Shown: positions 44,146 through 52,411 of the stretch, in pieces | How positions within the stretch are numbered: position 1 is the first letter of the stretch | How the letters are laid out: every line of letters starts with the position of its first letter | DNA from: Bradyrhizobium commune | Lineage (GTDB): Bacteria; Pseudomonadota; Alphaproteobacteria; Rhizobiales; Xanthobacteraceae | Direction of reading: 5' to 3' | Assembly: GCF_015624505.1 (NCBI RefSeq) | Contig: NZ_CP061379.1 | Location: 5,332,001 to 5,396,000, forward strand | Length of the DNA: 64,000 nucleotides | The notes under the pieces: generated by a model | The model's input: the letters and a program-made list of their open reading frames with translations, nothing else | What the model was told of the DNA's origin: nothing | Databases searched by the model: none | Position numbers and translations under genes: made by a program

Positions 44146-44162
44146 TTCAAGCTCTATGCCAA
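44146..44162 (-). promoter_or_regulatory. Possible sigma-54 promoter for narK
   Basis: On the minus strand TTGGCAT-N5-TTGAA has the GG at -24, but GA instead of GC at -12. It would give a leader of about 130 nt before narK. The match is imperfect; it is listed because nitrogen-regulated operons of this kind usually need RpoN. Confidence 0.4.
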
Positions 44163-44437
44163 GTTGACCGACGTGAAAAAGAACAATAATTACAGCAAAT
44201 TAATAGACATGATGAAATCTTGTTCACGCCCAAAACTGCATCAAAAACTTGCGCGTCGCTCATTTCTTGAATGCCGATTCGCCCGTTGATTGTGCGACGC
44301 ACAAGACTTGAGCATAAGCCCGTTTTTTCGTCATCAGGCTGTTTCCCGCAGCCGAAAAAGCTCGATCAGGGAAGCCTATCTCTTTCAAACGAGAGCAAAA
44401 TCGGGCCCCTAAGGCCGCACCGCACTGGCGGTTGGTC

Positions 44438-44453
44438 TGGCACATCGATTGCT
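44438..44453 (+). promoter_or_regulatory. Sigma-54 (RpoN) promoter of the FNT transporter gene
   Basis: TGGCAC-N5-TTGCT matches the -24/-12 consensus completely, with GG and GC spaced ten bases apart. Transcription should start near 44465, leaving a leader of about 240 nt. AT-rich DNA upstream (44150-44300) could hold activator sites; no clear NtrC palindrome was found by eye. Confidence 0.82.
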
Positions 44454-44464
44454 TTCATTCTGCC

Positions 44465-44703
44465 TAGTCAACGATGACTGACAGTGAGCCGGAGCGTTGA
44501 GCCACCGGAGGCCACTGGGATAGCGAAGCCTGTTCGCTGGTCCGCCGAGGCGCGGTCATCGTGACGCTATCCCCTTGCGCATGCCGATGTCTTCTCCGGT
44601 CCGCGTTCCCGTCCCGCAAGGACGCGCGCAGCTCACTGGTCTGACACAGGCGCCGGTCCGGCAGGGACCGCGTCGATCGCGCACATGAGCAAAGGAACTG
44701 TTG
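44465..44703 (+). ncRNA. Structured 5' leader of the FNT gene
   Basis: The expected leader holds several hairpins. These are CAGTG/CACTG with further pairing at about 44482-44518, AGCGAA/TTCGCT at 44522-44538, CGTCC/GGACG at 44610-44624 and CGGTCC/GGACCG at 44654-44670. ACGATGAC (44471-44478) can also pair with GTCATCGT (44555-44562), and CCGGTCCG occurs twice, allowing alternative folds. NasT-type antitermination of nitrate genes acts on such leaders, but a fit to the ANTAR motif is not shown. The rest of the gap back to 44005 has no supported gene. Confidence 0.45.
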
Positions 44704-45543
44704 ATGTCGTATCTCGCACCTTCGGAATTCGTCACCAAGATGGTGGACGCCGGCGAATCCAAGATCTTCATGTCCACCCGGGATACGGTCATCCGCGCCT
44801 ACATGGCCGGCGCCATCCTGGCTCTCGCGGCCTGGTTCGCCGTCACCATCAACGTCAACACCGGCCAACCGATCGTCGGCGCGCTGCTGTTTCCGGTCGG
44901 ATTCTCCATGCTCTATCTGCTGGGCTTCGACCTCCTGACCGGCGTCTTCGTGCTCGCGCCGCTGGCGCTGATCGACAAGCGGCCCGGCGTGACGCTCGGC
45001 GGCGTGTTGCGCAACTGGGGCCTCGTCTTCGTCGGCAATTTCGCCGGTGCCCTCACGGTGGCCTTCATGATGGCTTTCGTGACGACGTTCGGCTTCACGC
45101 AGGACCCGGATAAGGTCGGCGCGGCGATCGGCAACATCGGCGAGGGCCGTACGCTCGGCTATGCCGCGCATGGCGCCGCCGGCATGGCGACGCTGTTCAT
45201 CCGCGGCATGCTCTGCAACTGGATGGTCTCGACCGGCGTCGTCGGCGCCATGATCTCCACCACGGTCCCCGGCAAGGTGATCGCGATGTGGATGCCGATC
45301 CTGGTGTTCTTCTACATGGTGTTCGAGCACTCCGTGGTGAACATGTTCCTGTTCCCGTCCGGCCTGATGCTGCACGCCAAATTCTCGATCATGGATTATT
45401 TCATCTGGAACGAGATCCCGACCGTGCTGGGCAACCTCGTCGGCGGCCTCGCCTTCACCGGCCTGACGCTCTACACCACCCACGTGCTGACGAAGCCGAA
45501 GCGCGAGCCGGCTGCGAAGGCACAGACCCGCGCCGCGGCCTGA
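44704..45543 (+). CDS. Formate/nitrite transporter family channel (FocA/NirC type)
   Basis: A 279-residue six-helix FNT protein. Family segments include ARAYMAGAILA-like RAYMAGAILALAAWFAV, FPVGFSMLYLLGFDLLTG (first FNT signature) and NWGLVFVGNFAGAL, with IRGMLCNWMVSTGV near the second. It passes formate or nitrite across the inner membrane; nearness to nasC and narK favours nitrite. The ATG at 44704 follows AAAGGAA. Control by RpoN and a structured leader is indicated upstream. Confidence 0.92.
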   Translation: MSYLAPSEFVTKMVDAGESKIFMSTRDTVIRAYMAGAILALAAWFAVTINVNTGQPIVGALLFPVGFSMLYLLGFDLLTGVFVLAPLALIDKRPGVTLGGVLRNWGLVFVGNFAGALTVAFMMAFVTTFGFTQDPDKVGAAIGNIGEGRTLGYAAHGAAGMATLFIRGMLCNWMVSTGVVGAMISTTVPGKVIAMWMPILVFFYMVFEHSVVNMFLFPSGLMLHAKFSIMDYFIWNEIPTVLGNLVGGLAFTGLTLYTTHVLTKPKREPAAKAQTRAAA

Positions 45544-45560
45544 TCGTTTTGGTTCGAGCA

Positions 45561-45593
45561 AGGGAGCCTCGCCTGATAGAGTGAGGCTCCCTT
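45561..45593 (+). terminator. Terminator-like hairpin after the FNT gene
   Basis: AGGGAGCCTC and GAGGCTCCCT form a ten-base stem around a 12-base loop, followed by a short T-rich TTGCATT. It begins 18 bases after the FNT stop and ends 17 bases before the kinase/phosphatase start, so it could separate or attenuate the two. Confidence 0.7.
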
Positions 45594-45609
45594 TGCATTG
45601 GTGGCGAGG

Positions 45610-47343
45610 ATGGGCCGGGGCTTGCGCATTTCGATCGGGCAGCACTCCGACAAGGGGCGCAAGCCGGTCAATCAGGATTTTCACGGCGCGCTCATCCCGG
45701 CTGAGCCGCTGTTGAGCCTGAAGGGGATCGCCGTCGTGCTGGCCGACGGCATCTCGAGCAGCGCGGTGAGCCAGGTCGCGAGCGAGTCGGCGGTCAAGAG
45801 CTTCCTGACCGACTATTACTGCACCTCCGAAGCCTGGACGGTGAAGAATTCGGCGCGCCGCGTGCTGGAAGCTACCAATTCATGGCTGCATGCGGAGACG
45901 CGGCGCAGCCAATTCGCCTATGAGCGCGACAAGGGCTACGTCTGCACCTTCACGGCGATGGTCGTCAAATCGGCCATGGCCCATATCTTTCACGTCGGCG
46001 ACTGCCGGGTCTACCGCATCGCCGGCAAGGCCCTCGAACAGCTCACCGAAGACCACCGCATCATCGTCTCGTCGGAGCAGACTTATCTTGGTCGCGCGCT
46101 CGGCATCAATCCGCAGATCGAGATCGACTACCAGGCACTGGAGATCGGAAAGGGCGACGTCTTCCTGCTGGCGACGGACGGTGCTTACGAGTTCGTCGAT
46201 CATCGCTACGTCATGAGCGCGCTCGTCACCCATGCCGACGATCTCGACGGCGCGGCCAAATCCATCGTCGAGGAGGCCTACCGGCGCGGCAGCGACGACA
46301 ACATCACGGTCCAGATCCTGCGCATCGACGAGGTGCCGCGGAGCGGCTCATCCGACATCTTCGGCGGTACGGCCGAGCTGCCATTGCCGCCGCTGCCGGA
46401 GCCGCGGGCGTTGTTCGACGGCTACCGCATCATGCGCGAAGCGCACGCCTCTAGCCGCAGCCACATCTATCTCGCCGTCGACACCGAGACCGAGGAGATG
46501 GTCGCGCTGAAGATCCCCTCGATCGATCTCCGCGACGATCCCGCCTATCTGAAGCGCTTCCTGATGGAGGAATGGATCGCGCGCCGGATCGACAGCCCGC
46601 ACGTGCTGAAGCCCCGCTCGCGGTCGAAACGACGCAACTATCTCTACGTCGCGACCGAGTTCATCGAGGGGCAGACGCTGCGGCAATGGATGCTGGACAA
46701 TCCGCGCCCCGATCTCGAGACGGTACGCGGCATCGTCGACCAGATCGCATCGGGCCTGCGCGCCTTCCACCGCATGGAGATGCTGCATCAGGATTTGCGG
46801 CCCGACAACGTCCTGATCGACAGGACCGGCACCGCGAAGATCATCGACTTCGGCGCGGTCAAGGTCGCCGGCATCGTCGAAGCGGCACCGTCTCCGGCTG
46901 ACGCCGACATCCTCGGTACGGTGCAATACACCGCGCCGGAATATTTCCTCGGCGAAGGCGGCTCGCCGCGCTCCGACCTGTTCTCGCTGGCCGTGATTTG
47001 CTACCAGATGCTGACCGGAGATCTGCCGTACGGCGCCCAGATCGCCCGCATCCGGGGACGATCGGACGCGTGGAAGCTGAGGTATCGTCCGGCCAGTCAC
47101 GATGATCGCGCTGTCCCCGTCTGGATCGACGGCGCCCTGCGCAAGGCGCTGCATCCCGATCCGAACAAGCGCCACGAGGATCTGTTCGAATTCACCTACG
47201 AGCTCAGGAACCCCAACCCGGCCTATCTCAGCACGCGGACCACGCCCCTGATCGAGCGCAATCCGCTGCTGTTCTGGAAGCTGACCACAGTGATCCTGGC
47301 CTGCGCCGTCGTCGCGCTGCTTGCGCTCTTGCACGCGCGGTAG
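45610..47343 (+). CDS. Bifunctional PP2C phosphatase - Ser/Thr protein kinase, membrane anchored
   Basis: A 577-residue fusion. Residues 1 to about 240 form a PP2C phosphatase with metal-site motifs AVVLADGISSS, LLATDGAYEF and GSDDNITVQI. A Hanks-type kinase follows at about 265-530: VALKIP with Lys301, catalytic loop HQDLRPDN with Asp395, and IDFGAV with Asp413. A single TM helix ends the protein (LTTVILACAVVALLALLHA). The catalytic loop is HxDLRPDN, not HRDLKPEN, so the Lys is replaced by Arg. I recall a gene of the same architecture in the nitrate assimilation region of Pseudomonas aeruginosa (PA1782). Confidence 0.92.
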   Translation: MGRGLRISIGQHSDKGRKPVNQDFHGALIPAEPLLSLKGIAVVLADGISSSAVSQVASESAVKSFLTDYYCTSEAWTVKNSARRVLEATNSWLHAETRRSQFAYERDKGYVCTFTAMVVKSAMAHIFHVGDCRVYRIAGKALEQLTEDHRIIVSSEQTYLGRALGINPQIEIDYQALEIGKGDVFLLATDGAYEFVDHRYVMSALVTHADDLDGAAKSIVEEAYRRGSDDNITVQILRIDEVPRSGSSDIFGGTAELPLPPLPEPRALFDGYRIMREAHASSRSHIYLAVDTETEEMVALKIPSIDLRDDPAYLKRFLMEEWIARRIDSPHVLKPRSRSKRRNYLYVATEFIEGQTLRQWMLDNPRPDLETVRGIVDQIASGLRAFHRMEMLHQDLRPDNVLIDRTGTAKIIDFGAVKVAGIVEAAPSPADADILGTVQYTAPEYFLGEGGSPRSDLFSLAVICYQMLTGDLPYGAQIARIRGRSDAWKLRYRPASHDDRAVPVWIDGALRKALHPDPNKRHEDLFEFTYELRNPNPAYLSTRTTPLIERNPLLFWKLTTVILACAVVALLALLHAR

Positions 47344-47358
47344 GCTGGCCGGTTCCAA

Positions 47359-48276
47359 TCACGCCGGCTCGGCCGCCTTCGTCCCCAGCGGCTTCGGCGC
47401 CATGCCGCCGCCCGGCTTGAGGTGGAATTCGTAGGTCATCAGGTGCCACTGCCCGTTCGCCTTGGCGCCGTCGGGCATCGCGGGATCGTTGCGCGGCTCG
47501 ACCTTAGCGACGAGGTCGTCCTTGACTCCGAACACCACGTCGGAATCGAGATATTTGTCGCCGTCCATGAAGACGTGGGTGATCAGCGGCTCGTAGCCTT
47601 TCGCATTGACCAGGAAGTGCACATGCGCCGGGCGCATCGGATGGCGCTTGGTCTGCATGATCATCTCGCCGACCGGACCATCGGTCGGGATCGGATAACT
47701 GCACGGCAGAATGGTGCGGAAGAAGAAGCGGCCGTCGCTGTCGGTGATGAAGCGCGCGCGCGCCGAGGCGCCGACCTCGTCATAATTCGGCTTCTGTGAA
47801 TCGTAGAAGCCGTCATCATCGGCGTGCCAGACGTCGACGGGAACGTTCGCGAGCGGCTTGCCCTTGAGATCGGTGACGCGGCTCTGCACGAACATCCGCT
47901 CACCTGCGAGGTTGTTCGGCGAGATATCGGTGCCGTGAGCCGTGACCTTGTGCTCGCCGACATAGAACGGACCGAGCACGGTGGTCTGGGTGGCGCCATC
48001 GCGGTCGCGATGGTTGACCGCATCGACCAGCATGGAGACGCCGAGCACGTCCGACAGCAGGATGAATTCCTGGCGGGTGTCGGTGCATTTCTGGCCGGTT
48101 CGGGTCAGGAAGTCGATCGCGTATTCCCATTCCTCGAAGGTGAGACCGGTCTTGCTCACGTAATCGTGCAACGACTTTACCAATTCCTGGAGCAGGAATT
48201 TGGCCCGCGGGTTCGGCGTCTGGTCGAAGCTTTTGGCGACGGCTTCGGTGAGCTCGGTCTCGTTGAACTGGGTCAT
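47359..48276 (-). CDS. Intradiol ring-cleavage dioxygenase, hydroxyquinol/catechol 1,2-dioxygenase type
   Basis: A 305-residue intradiol dioxygenase. A helical linker domain (FLLQELVKSLHDYVSKTGLT) is followed by the catalytic sandwich. Iron ligands are the tyrosines in DGFYDSQKPNY and CSYPIPTDGPVG and the histidines in MRPAHVHFLV. ATQTTVLGPFYVGEHK resembles hydroxyquinol dioxygenases more than catechol enzymes. It opens an ortho-dihydroxylated ring between the hydroxyls. No maleylacetate reductase or muconate gene is adjacent. Confidence 0.88.
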   Translation of the reverse strand: MTQFNETELTEAVAKSFDQTPNPRAKFLLQELVKSLHDYVSKTGLTFEEWEYAIDFLTRTGQKCTDTRQEFILLSDVLGVSMLVDAVNHRDRDGATQTTVLGPFYVGEHKVTAHGTDISPNNLAGERMFVQSRVTDLKGKPLANVPVDVWHADDDGFYDSQKPNYDEVGASARARFITDSDGRFFFRTILPCSYPIPTDGPVGEMIMQTKRHPMRPAHVHFLVNAKGYEPLITHVFMDGDKYLDSDVVFGVKDDLVAKVEPRNDPAMPDGAKANGQWHLMTYEFHLKPGGGMAPKPLGTKAAEPA

Positions 48277-48448
48277 GGTGCGTTTGCCTGCGTTTCTCGT
48301 TGGCCCCATTAGGGATCCGTGGGGCTCCTTGGAGGCGTTCCAAGGTGGGAGCCTACACCAACCAGCCTGCCTGCGTTAAGCGCATCGCGCTTGGAATAAG
48401 GTCGCCATTTCGGCTATCACCTTGCCGAGAAACTGCCCGGAGGAACTG

Positions 48449-49723
48449 ATGCTTGCCCCTGCCCCCGCCTCGCCCGAATCCGTCGGCATGTCCAAAGCCG
48501 CGCTCGACCGCATCGATGCGCACTTGAGGAACCGCTACGTCGATGCCGGCCGCTTCCCGGGCTCGCATCTCCTGGTCTATCGGCGCGGCAAGATCGCCCA
48601 CAGCTCCATGCAGGGCTTCGCCGATGTCGAGCGCAAGGCGCCGGTCAAGGACGACACCATCTACCGCATCTATTCGATGACCAAGCCGCTCACCAGCGTC
48701 GCCTTTATGATGCTGGTCGAGGAGGGCTTGGTCGCGATCGACGAGCCCGTCGCCAAATACATTCCGGAATGGAAGGATCTCGGCGTGTTCGTCGCCGGCA
48801 CCTCGCCGGCCTTTTTGACCCGGCCGCCGAGCCGCCCGATGCTGATCGTCGACCTGTTGCGGCATACGTCCGGACTGACTTATGGCTTCCAGCAGCGTTC
48901 TAATGTCGATGCCGCCTATCGTTCCGAGAAGATCGGCGAGGTCGAGAAATCAGGCACGCTCCAGACCATGGTCGAGAGCCTGGCAAAAATCCCGCTGGAG
49001 TTCTCGCCCGGCGAGGCCTGGAACTATTCGGTTTCCACCGACGTGATCGGCTATCTCGTCGGCAAGATTTCAGGCGTGCCGTTCGAGCAGTTCCTGAAAA
49101 CGCGGATTCTCGATCCGCTCGGCATGACCGACACCGATTTCCACGTGCCGGCTTCCAAGGCGCATCGTTTCGCCGCCTGCTACTCCGCGGACCCGGCTGG
49201 CGGCATGACCTTCCACGCCGGCCAGCGTCGGCTGGGGCTGACGCTCCAGGACGATCCGACCGCGAGCTCGTTCCTGTCGCCGCCTTCGTTCATCTCCGGC
49301 GGCGGCGGGCTGTGCTCGACGGTTGCCGACTATCTGACCTTCTGCCGCGCGCTGCTCAATGGCGGCGAGCTCGGCGGCGTCAGGCTGATCGGGCCGAAGA
49401 CGCTGGCGCTGATGACGACCAACCACATTCCGGGGGGGCGTTCATTGCCGGAGGTGTCGCGCTCGCTGTTCTCAGAAGCGACCTATAACGGCATCGGCTT
49501 CGGCCTCGGCTTTGCCGTAACCATGCGCCCGGCCGAGACGCTGATCGCCGGCAGTCCCGGCGAGTACAATTGGGGCGGCGCAGCCACGACCTCGTTCTGG
49601 ATCGACCCCGCCGAGGAGCTGATCACGATCTTCATGACCCAGGTGCTGCCGTCGAGCGCGTACCCGATCCGGCGCGAGCTGCGCAGCATGGTCTACGCCG
49701 CGATCACCGAGAGCAATCTCTGA
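48449..49723 (+). CDS. Serine hydrolase, beta-lactamase class C / esterase family
   Basis: A 424-residue penicillin-binding-protein-like hydrolase. The nucleophile motif is SMTK at S76-K79, and the second motif Tyr is Y193 in EAWNYSVSTDVIG. GEYNWGGAATTSFWIDP stands at the usual third-motif position. No signal peptide is evident, so it is more likely a cytoplasmic esterase than a beta-lactamase. The ATG at 48449 lies five bases after GGAGGAA, an ideal ribosome site, against a TTG upstream. Confidence 0.9.
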   Translation: MLAPAPASPESVGMSKAALDRIDAHLRNRYVDAGRFPGSHLLVYRRGKIAHSSMQGFADVERKAPVKDDTIYRIYSMTKPLTSVAFMMLVEEGLVAIDEPVAKYIPEWKDLGVFVAGTSPAFLTRPPSRPMLIVDLLRHTSGLTYGFQQRSNVDAAYRSEKIGEVEKSGTLQTMVESLAKIPLEFSPGEAWNYSVSTDVIGYLVGKISGVPFEQFLKTRILDPLGMTDTDFHVPASKAHRFAACYSADPAGGMTFHAGQRRLGLTLQDDPTASSFLSPPSFISGGGGLCSTVADYLTFCRALLNGGELGGVRLIGPKTLALMTTNHIPGGRSLPEVSRSLFSEATYNGIGFGLGFAVTMRPAETLIAGSPGEYNWGGAATTSFWIDPAEELITIFMTQVLPSSAYPIRRELRSMVYAAITESNL

Positions 49724-49743
49724 GCTCGCAAATATCTTGCAAC

Positions 49744-49771
49744 GGGGCTTCGCGAGCGATCGCGAAGTCCC
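49744..49771. terminator. Bidirectional hairpin after the serine hydrolase gene
   Basis: GGGGCTTCGCGA and TCGCGAAGTCCC arms around GCGA, followed by TTTG on the plus strand. It lies between the hydrolase stop and the end of a convergent small operon. Confidence 0.6.
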
Positions 49772-49783
49772 TTTGCTCGTCGC

Positions 49784-49864
49784 TCAGTGAAAATGACCGA
49801 TCAGATAGATGCCGCCGCCGATCACCAGGACGGCCGGTACGGCCCACAAAATCAGAACTGGCAT
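49784..49864 (-). CDS. 26-residue membrane peptide
   Basis: A very short gene reading MPVLILWAVPAVLVIGGGIY then LIGHFH and stop. Almost the whole peptide is one transmembrane helix with a histidine-containing tail. GGAGG lies five bases before the ATG, a near-ideal ribosome site, and the start is only ten bases after the stop of the upstream 77-residue secreted protein, so both are likely on one message. No family is known to me. Confidence 0.65.
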   Translation of the reverse strand: MPVLILWAVPAVLVIGGGIYLIGHFH

Positions 49865-49874
49865 ATCATCCTCC

Positions 49875-50108
49875 TCAATTTGATGTGCAGACCTTGACGG
49901 TCTTCATGCCGCTTTCAGCCTCGGTGCGCGACTTGTAGACCGTGCCCGACGGGCTCACGACAGTCATGGACGTGTCCGTCGGCTTCTTGTCGACGATTGT
50001 GCACTTCTTGGTCTTGACGTCCTGGACCACGTAGAACTCGTCGGCCGCGAACGCCGGCAGGGAGAACGCAGCGACCATCAGCGCTGCTGTCATCATCTTC
50101 AGCTTCAT
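49875..50108 (-). CDS. Small secreted protein, 77 aa, unknown function
   Basis: A 77-residue precursor with a signal peptide (MKLKMMTAALMVAAFSLPAF, cleaved after AFA). The mature 54 residues, starting ADEFYVVQDVKTKKCTIVDK, have a lysine-rich strand pattern and two cysteines that may form a disulfide. GGAGGAAAAA precedes the ATG. Similar short YVVQD...KCTIV proteins are common in Rhizobiales, without assigned function as far as I know. It leads a two-gene unit with the 26-residue membrane peptide. Confidence 0.8.
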   Translation of the reverse strand: MKLKMMTAALMVAAFSLPAFAADEFYVVQDVKTKKCTIVDKKPTDTSMTVVSPSGTVYKSRTEAESGMKTVKVCTSN

Positions 50109-50245
50109 TTTTTCCTCCTCCAATCGCCAGGCGTTCCCGCCTGGCTGGTTCGAAAACGGGAAAAAGCAGCAATTTGTTCCTAAGCCAGGGAACGCCATCC
50201 GAGGCGAGATGTTGACGCCGCGCTTATTCCAGTGAGGAGGACAAT

Positions 50246-50590
50246 ATGAAGAAGCTATTTCTGCTTTCCGCCGCCGCGGTGATGATCTCGACTGGCGCGT
50301 TCGCGCAATCCACCGTTGTGACCACCACTGGAACTGGTCACGCGGGCACCGTTCAGATCGAGCCGGAATATCGGACCAGGATCAAATCCTACGTCACGGA
50401 GCACCGCGTGCGCCCCATCGCGACACAGGAGAAAATCATCGTCGGCGCAACCATTCCAAGCGACGTCGAACTCGAAGCCGTTCCGGCGGACTGGGGTCCC
50501 GCCTTGACGAAATATCGCTACGTCTACTCCGGCGAGCGCGTGATGCTGGTGGATCCCGGCACGCGAACCGTCGTTCAGGAAATTGATTAA
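50246..50590 (+). CDS. DUF1236-type periplasmic protein
   Basis: A 114-residue exported protein. The signal peptide is MKKLFLLSAAAVMISTGAFA. The mature part contains IEPEYRTRIKSYVTEHRVRP and the C-terminal RYVYSGERVMLVDPGTRTVV, typical of DUF1236 proteins, which are abundant in Bradyrhizobium. GGAGGACAAT precedes the ATG. It is divergent from the 77-residue secreted protein; function is unknown. Confidence 0.85.
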   Translation: MKKLFLLSAAAVMISTGAFAQSTVVTTTGTGHAGTVQIEPEYRTRIKSYVTEHRVRPIATQEKIIVGATIPSDVELEAVPADWGPALTKYRYVYSGERVMLVDPGTRTVVQEID

Positions 50591-50606
50591 GACGTGATGG
50601 ATGGGT

Positions 50607-50625
50607 GGCCGCCTTAGGGGCGGCC
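50607..50625 (+). other. GC-rich hairpin after the DUF1236 gene
   Basis: GGCCGCC and GGCGGCC arms around a short TTAGG loop, 17 bases after the stop. There is no T-run, so termination is uncertain. Confidence 0.5.
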
Positions 50626-50645
50626 CCTCCCCGGAGTTGACCAAT

Positions 50646-50738
50646 ATGACATCGCATCGAGAGGCCCGGATCGCCGGGCTCAGCTTGGCCGCTGTTTACG
50701 CCATGTGCCTGCTGCTGACCGCGATCAGCATGACGTGA
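50646..50738 (+). CDS. 30-residue membrane peptide
   Basis: A short gene of 30 codons: a basic N-terminus MTSHREARIAG followed by one hydrophobic helix (LSLAAVYAMCLLLTAISMT). GGAG lies nine bases before the ATG. It follows the DUF1236 gene by 55 bases with a hairpin between them. Positive-inside charge predicts the N-terminus in the cytoplasm. No known family; support is the start context and clean hydrophobic profile only. Confidence 0.5.
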   Translation: MTSHREARIAGLSLAAVYAMCLLLTAISMT

Positions 50739-50862
50739 CGCGCAGGCTTCCAGGATGCACGGCAAAAATTCCTCGCATTTGGACCGTACGTCGGATGCAA
50801 AAATCATGGCGTCGCGTAAGTCCTGCCCGTAAGGTCTGACAAAATCATAATCCGGCACCGCC

Positions 50863-52395
50863 GTGCCGGAACCGGGACGCCTGCGTTTGCCAAAGTTCAC
50901 CCTGCCGGTCCGGCTCGCTCTCCTGGTCGCGGGAACGATGCTGCCTCTGATCGTGTTCGCGGTCGGCATCGCCGTCTACAAATACAAGCAGGACCGCAGC
51001 GACGCCACCCGCCGTGTGCTCGAGAACGTGCGCAGCATGCGCCTCGTGCTGGATTCCGAGGTGCAGCGCATGACCGGCAGCTTGCAGGTGCTTGCGCTGA
51101 CCAATTCGCTCCGAAACGATGACTTCCAGAACTTTCGCCGCATCGCCCTCGGCTTCCTCGATCAGTACGGCAAGGGGGGCCTGCTGCTGATCTCCAACCG
51201 CAAGGGTCGGCTGCTATTCTCCTCGACGACTGAAGACACTGCAAGCCTGCCGCCGCGCGGCAATCAAGAGATCGTCGAGAAGGTATTTGCAACCCAGTCG
51301 CCGCAATATTCCGACCTGTTCACCGGCGCGATCAATGGGCGACAGGTTTTGACCGTCGAAGTGCCGGTGTTTCGCAACGGTGAGGTGATCTACGATCTCT
51401 GCTTCAGCCCGCCGGTCGGCATTTTCCAGGCGCTCGTCGAGAGGCAGCGGCCCGACCAGGAGTGGACGGTATCCCTGCTCGACACCGCCGGCACCGTGTT
51501 CGCCCGCGTGCCAAATCCCAGTGAAACCTTCGGCAAGCGCGCTTCGCCTTCGCTCTATGAGGCAATGTACCGCGCGCCCGAAGCAACCCTCTCCTCGATC
51601 TCGCTCGACGGCATTGCGCTCGCCTCCGCCTATACGCGATCGCGGCTGACCGGCTGGACGGTCGCCGCCGGCGTTCCGGAAAGTTCGCTGATCGCGCCGC
51701 TCTGGCGCAACATCGCGATCACCAGCCTGATCGGCGGCATCCTGCTGCTGACCGGCCTGACCTTTGCGGTCAGGATGGCGACCACCATCGCGCGCGGCGA
51801 GATGCTGCACGATCTGCTGATCGAGGAGCTCAACCACCGCGTCAAGAACACGCTGGCGCTGATGCAGGCGATCGCGGTGCAGACCTTCCGCAGCGCCAGC
51901 CGCGACGAGAAGACCAAGTTCGAGGGCCGCCTCGGCGCGCTTGCCGAGGCGCATAATCTCCTCAGCCAGGAAAAATGGACGGGCTCGGAGCTGAAGGACG
52001 TGATCGCGCGCGTGCTTCAGCCATTTCTGCTCAACACGCCCGATCGCATTCGGATGACCGGCCCCGCGGTGCCGCTGTCGCCGCGGCTCGCCGTGGTGCT
52101 TTCGATGATCGTGCACGAAATCGCCACCAACGCCGCGAAATACGGCGCGCTGTCCAACGAAAACGGACGGGTGACGCTGGAATGGGAGGTCATCGCCGAC
52201 ACGCCGAAGCCGCGGCTCCGGCTGATCTGGAGTGAGATCGGCGGACCACCGGTGACGGCCCCGGTGCAGCGCGGCTTTGGCTCGCGCCTGATCGAGCGCA
52301 GCGCGCGCGACCAGCTCGGCGGCGAGGCAACGGTCGACTTCCTGCCGCGCGGCGTGGTCTGCACGGTCATTTGCACGCTGGATGAGACGCGATGA
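50863..52395 (+). CDS. HWE/HisKA_2-type sensor histidine kinase
   Basis: A 510-residue membrane sensor. One TM helix near the N-terminus (VRLALLVAGTMLPLIVFAVG) and a second at about 285-305 (ITSLIGGILLLTGLTFAVRM) enclose a periplasmic dCACHE-like domain of about 240 residues. The kinase part has the phospho-accepting H325 in EELNHRVKNTLALMQAIAVQ and N-box HEIATNAAKYGALS, of the HWE/HisKA_2 class tied to general-stress PhyR-like or chemotactic signalling. It starts with GTG at 50863. No response regulator is adjacent. Confidence 0.88.
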   Translation: MPEPGRLRLPKFTLPVRLALLVAGTMLPLIVFAVGIAVYKYKQDRSDATRRVLENVRSMRLVLDSEVQRMTGSLQVLALTNSLRNDDFQNFRRIALGFLDQYGKGGLLLISNRKGRLLFSSTTEDTASLPPRGNQEIVEKVFATQSPQYSDLFTGAINGRQVLTVEVPVFRNGEVIYDLCFSPPVGIFQALVERQRPDQEWTVSLLDTAGTVFARVPNPSETFGKRASPSLYEAMYRAPEATLSSISLDGIALASAYTRSRLTGWTVAAGVPESSLIAPLWRNIAITSLIGGILLLTGLTFAVRMATTIARGEMLHDLLIEELNHRVKNTLALMQAIAVQTFRSASRDEKTKFEGRLGALAEAHNLLSQEKWTGSELKDVIARVLQPFLLNTPDRIRMTGPAVPLSPRLAVVLSMIVHEIATNAAKYGALSNENGRVTLEWEVIADTPKPRLRLIWSEIGGPPVTAPVQRGFGSRLIERSARDQLGGEATVDFLPRGVVCTVICTLDETR

Positions 52396-52411
52396 GTGGG
52401 AGATACCAGCG

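Noticed and set aside
44464..45684. Minus-strand open frame of about 400 codons opposite the FNT gene
   Set aside because: It covers the FNT gene and its leader in antisense, is His/Arg/Asp-rich and matches no family.
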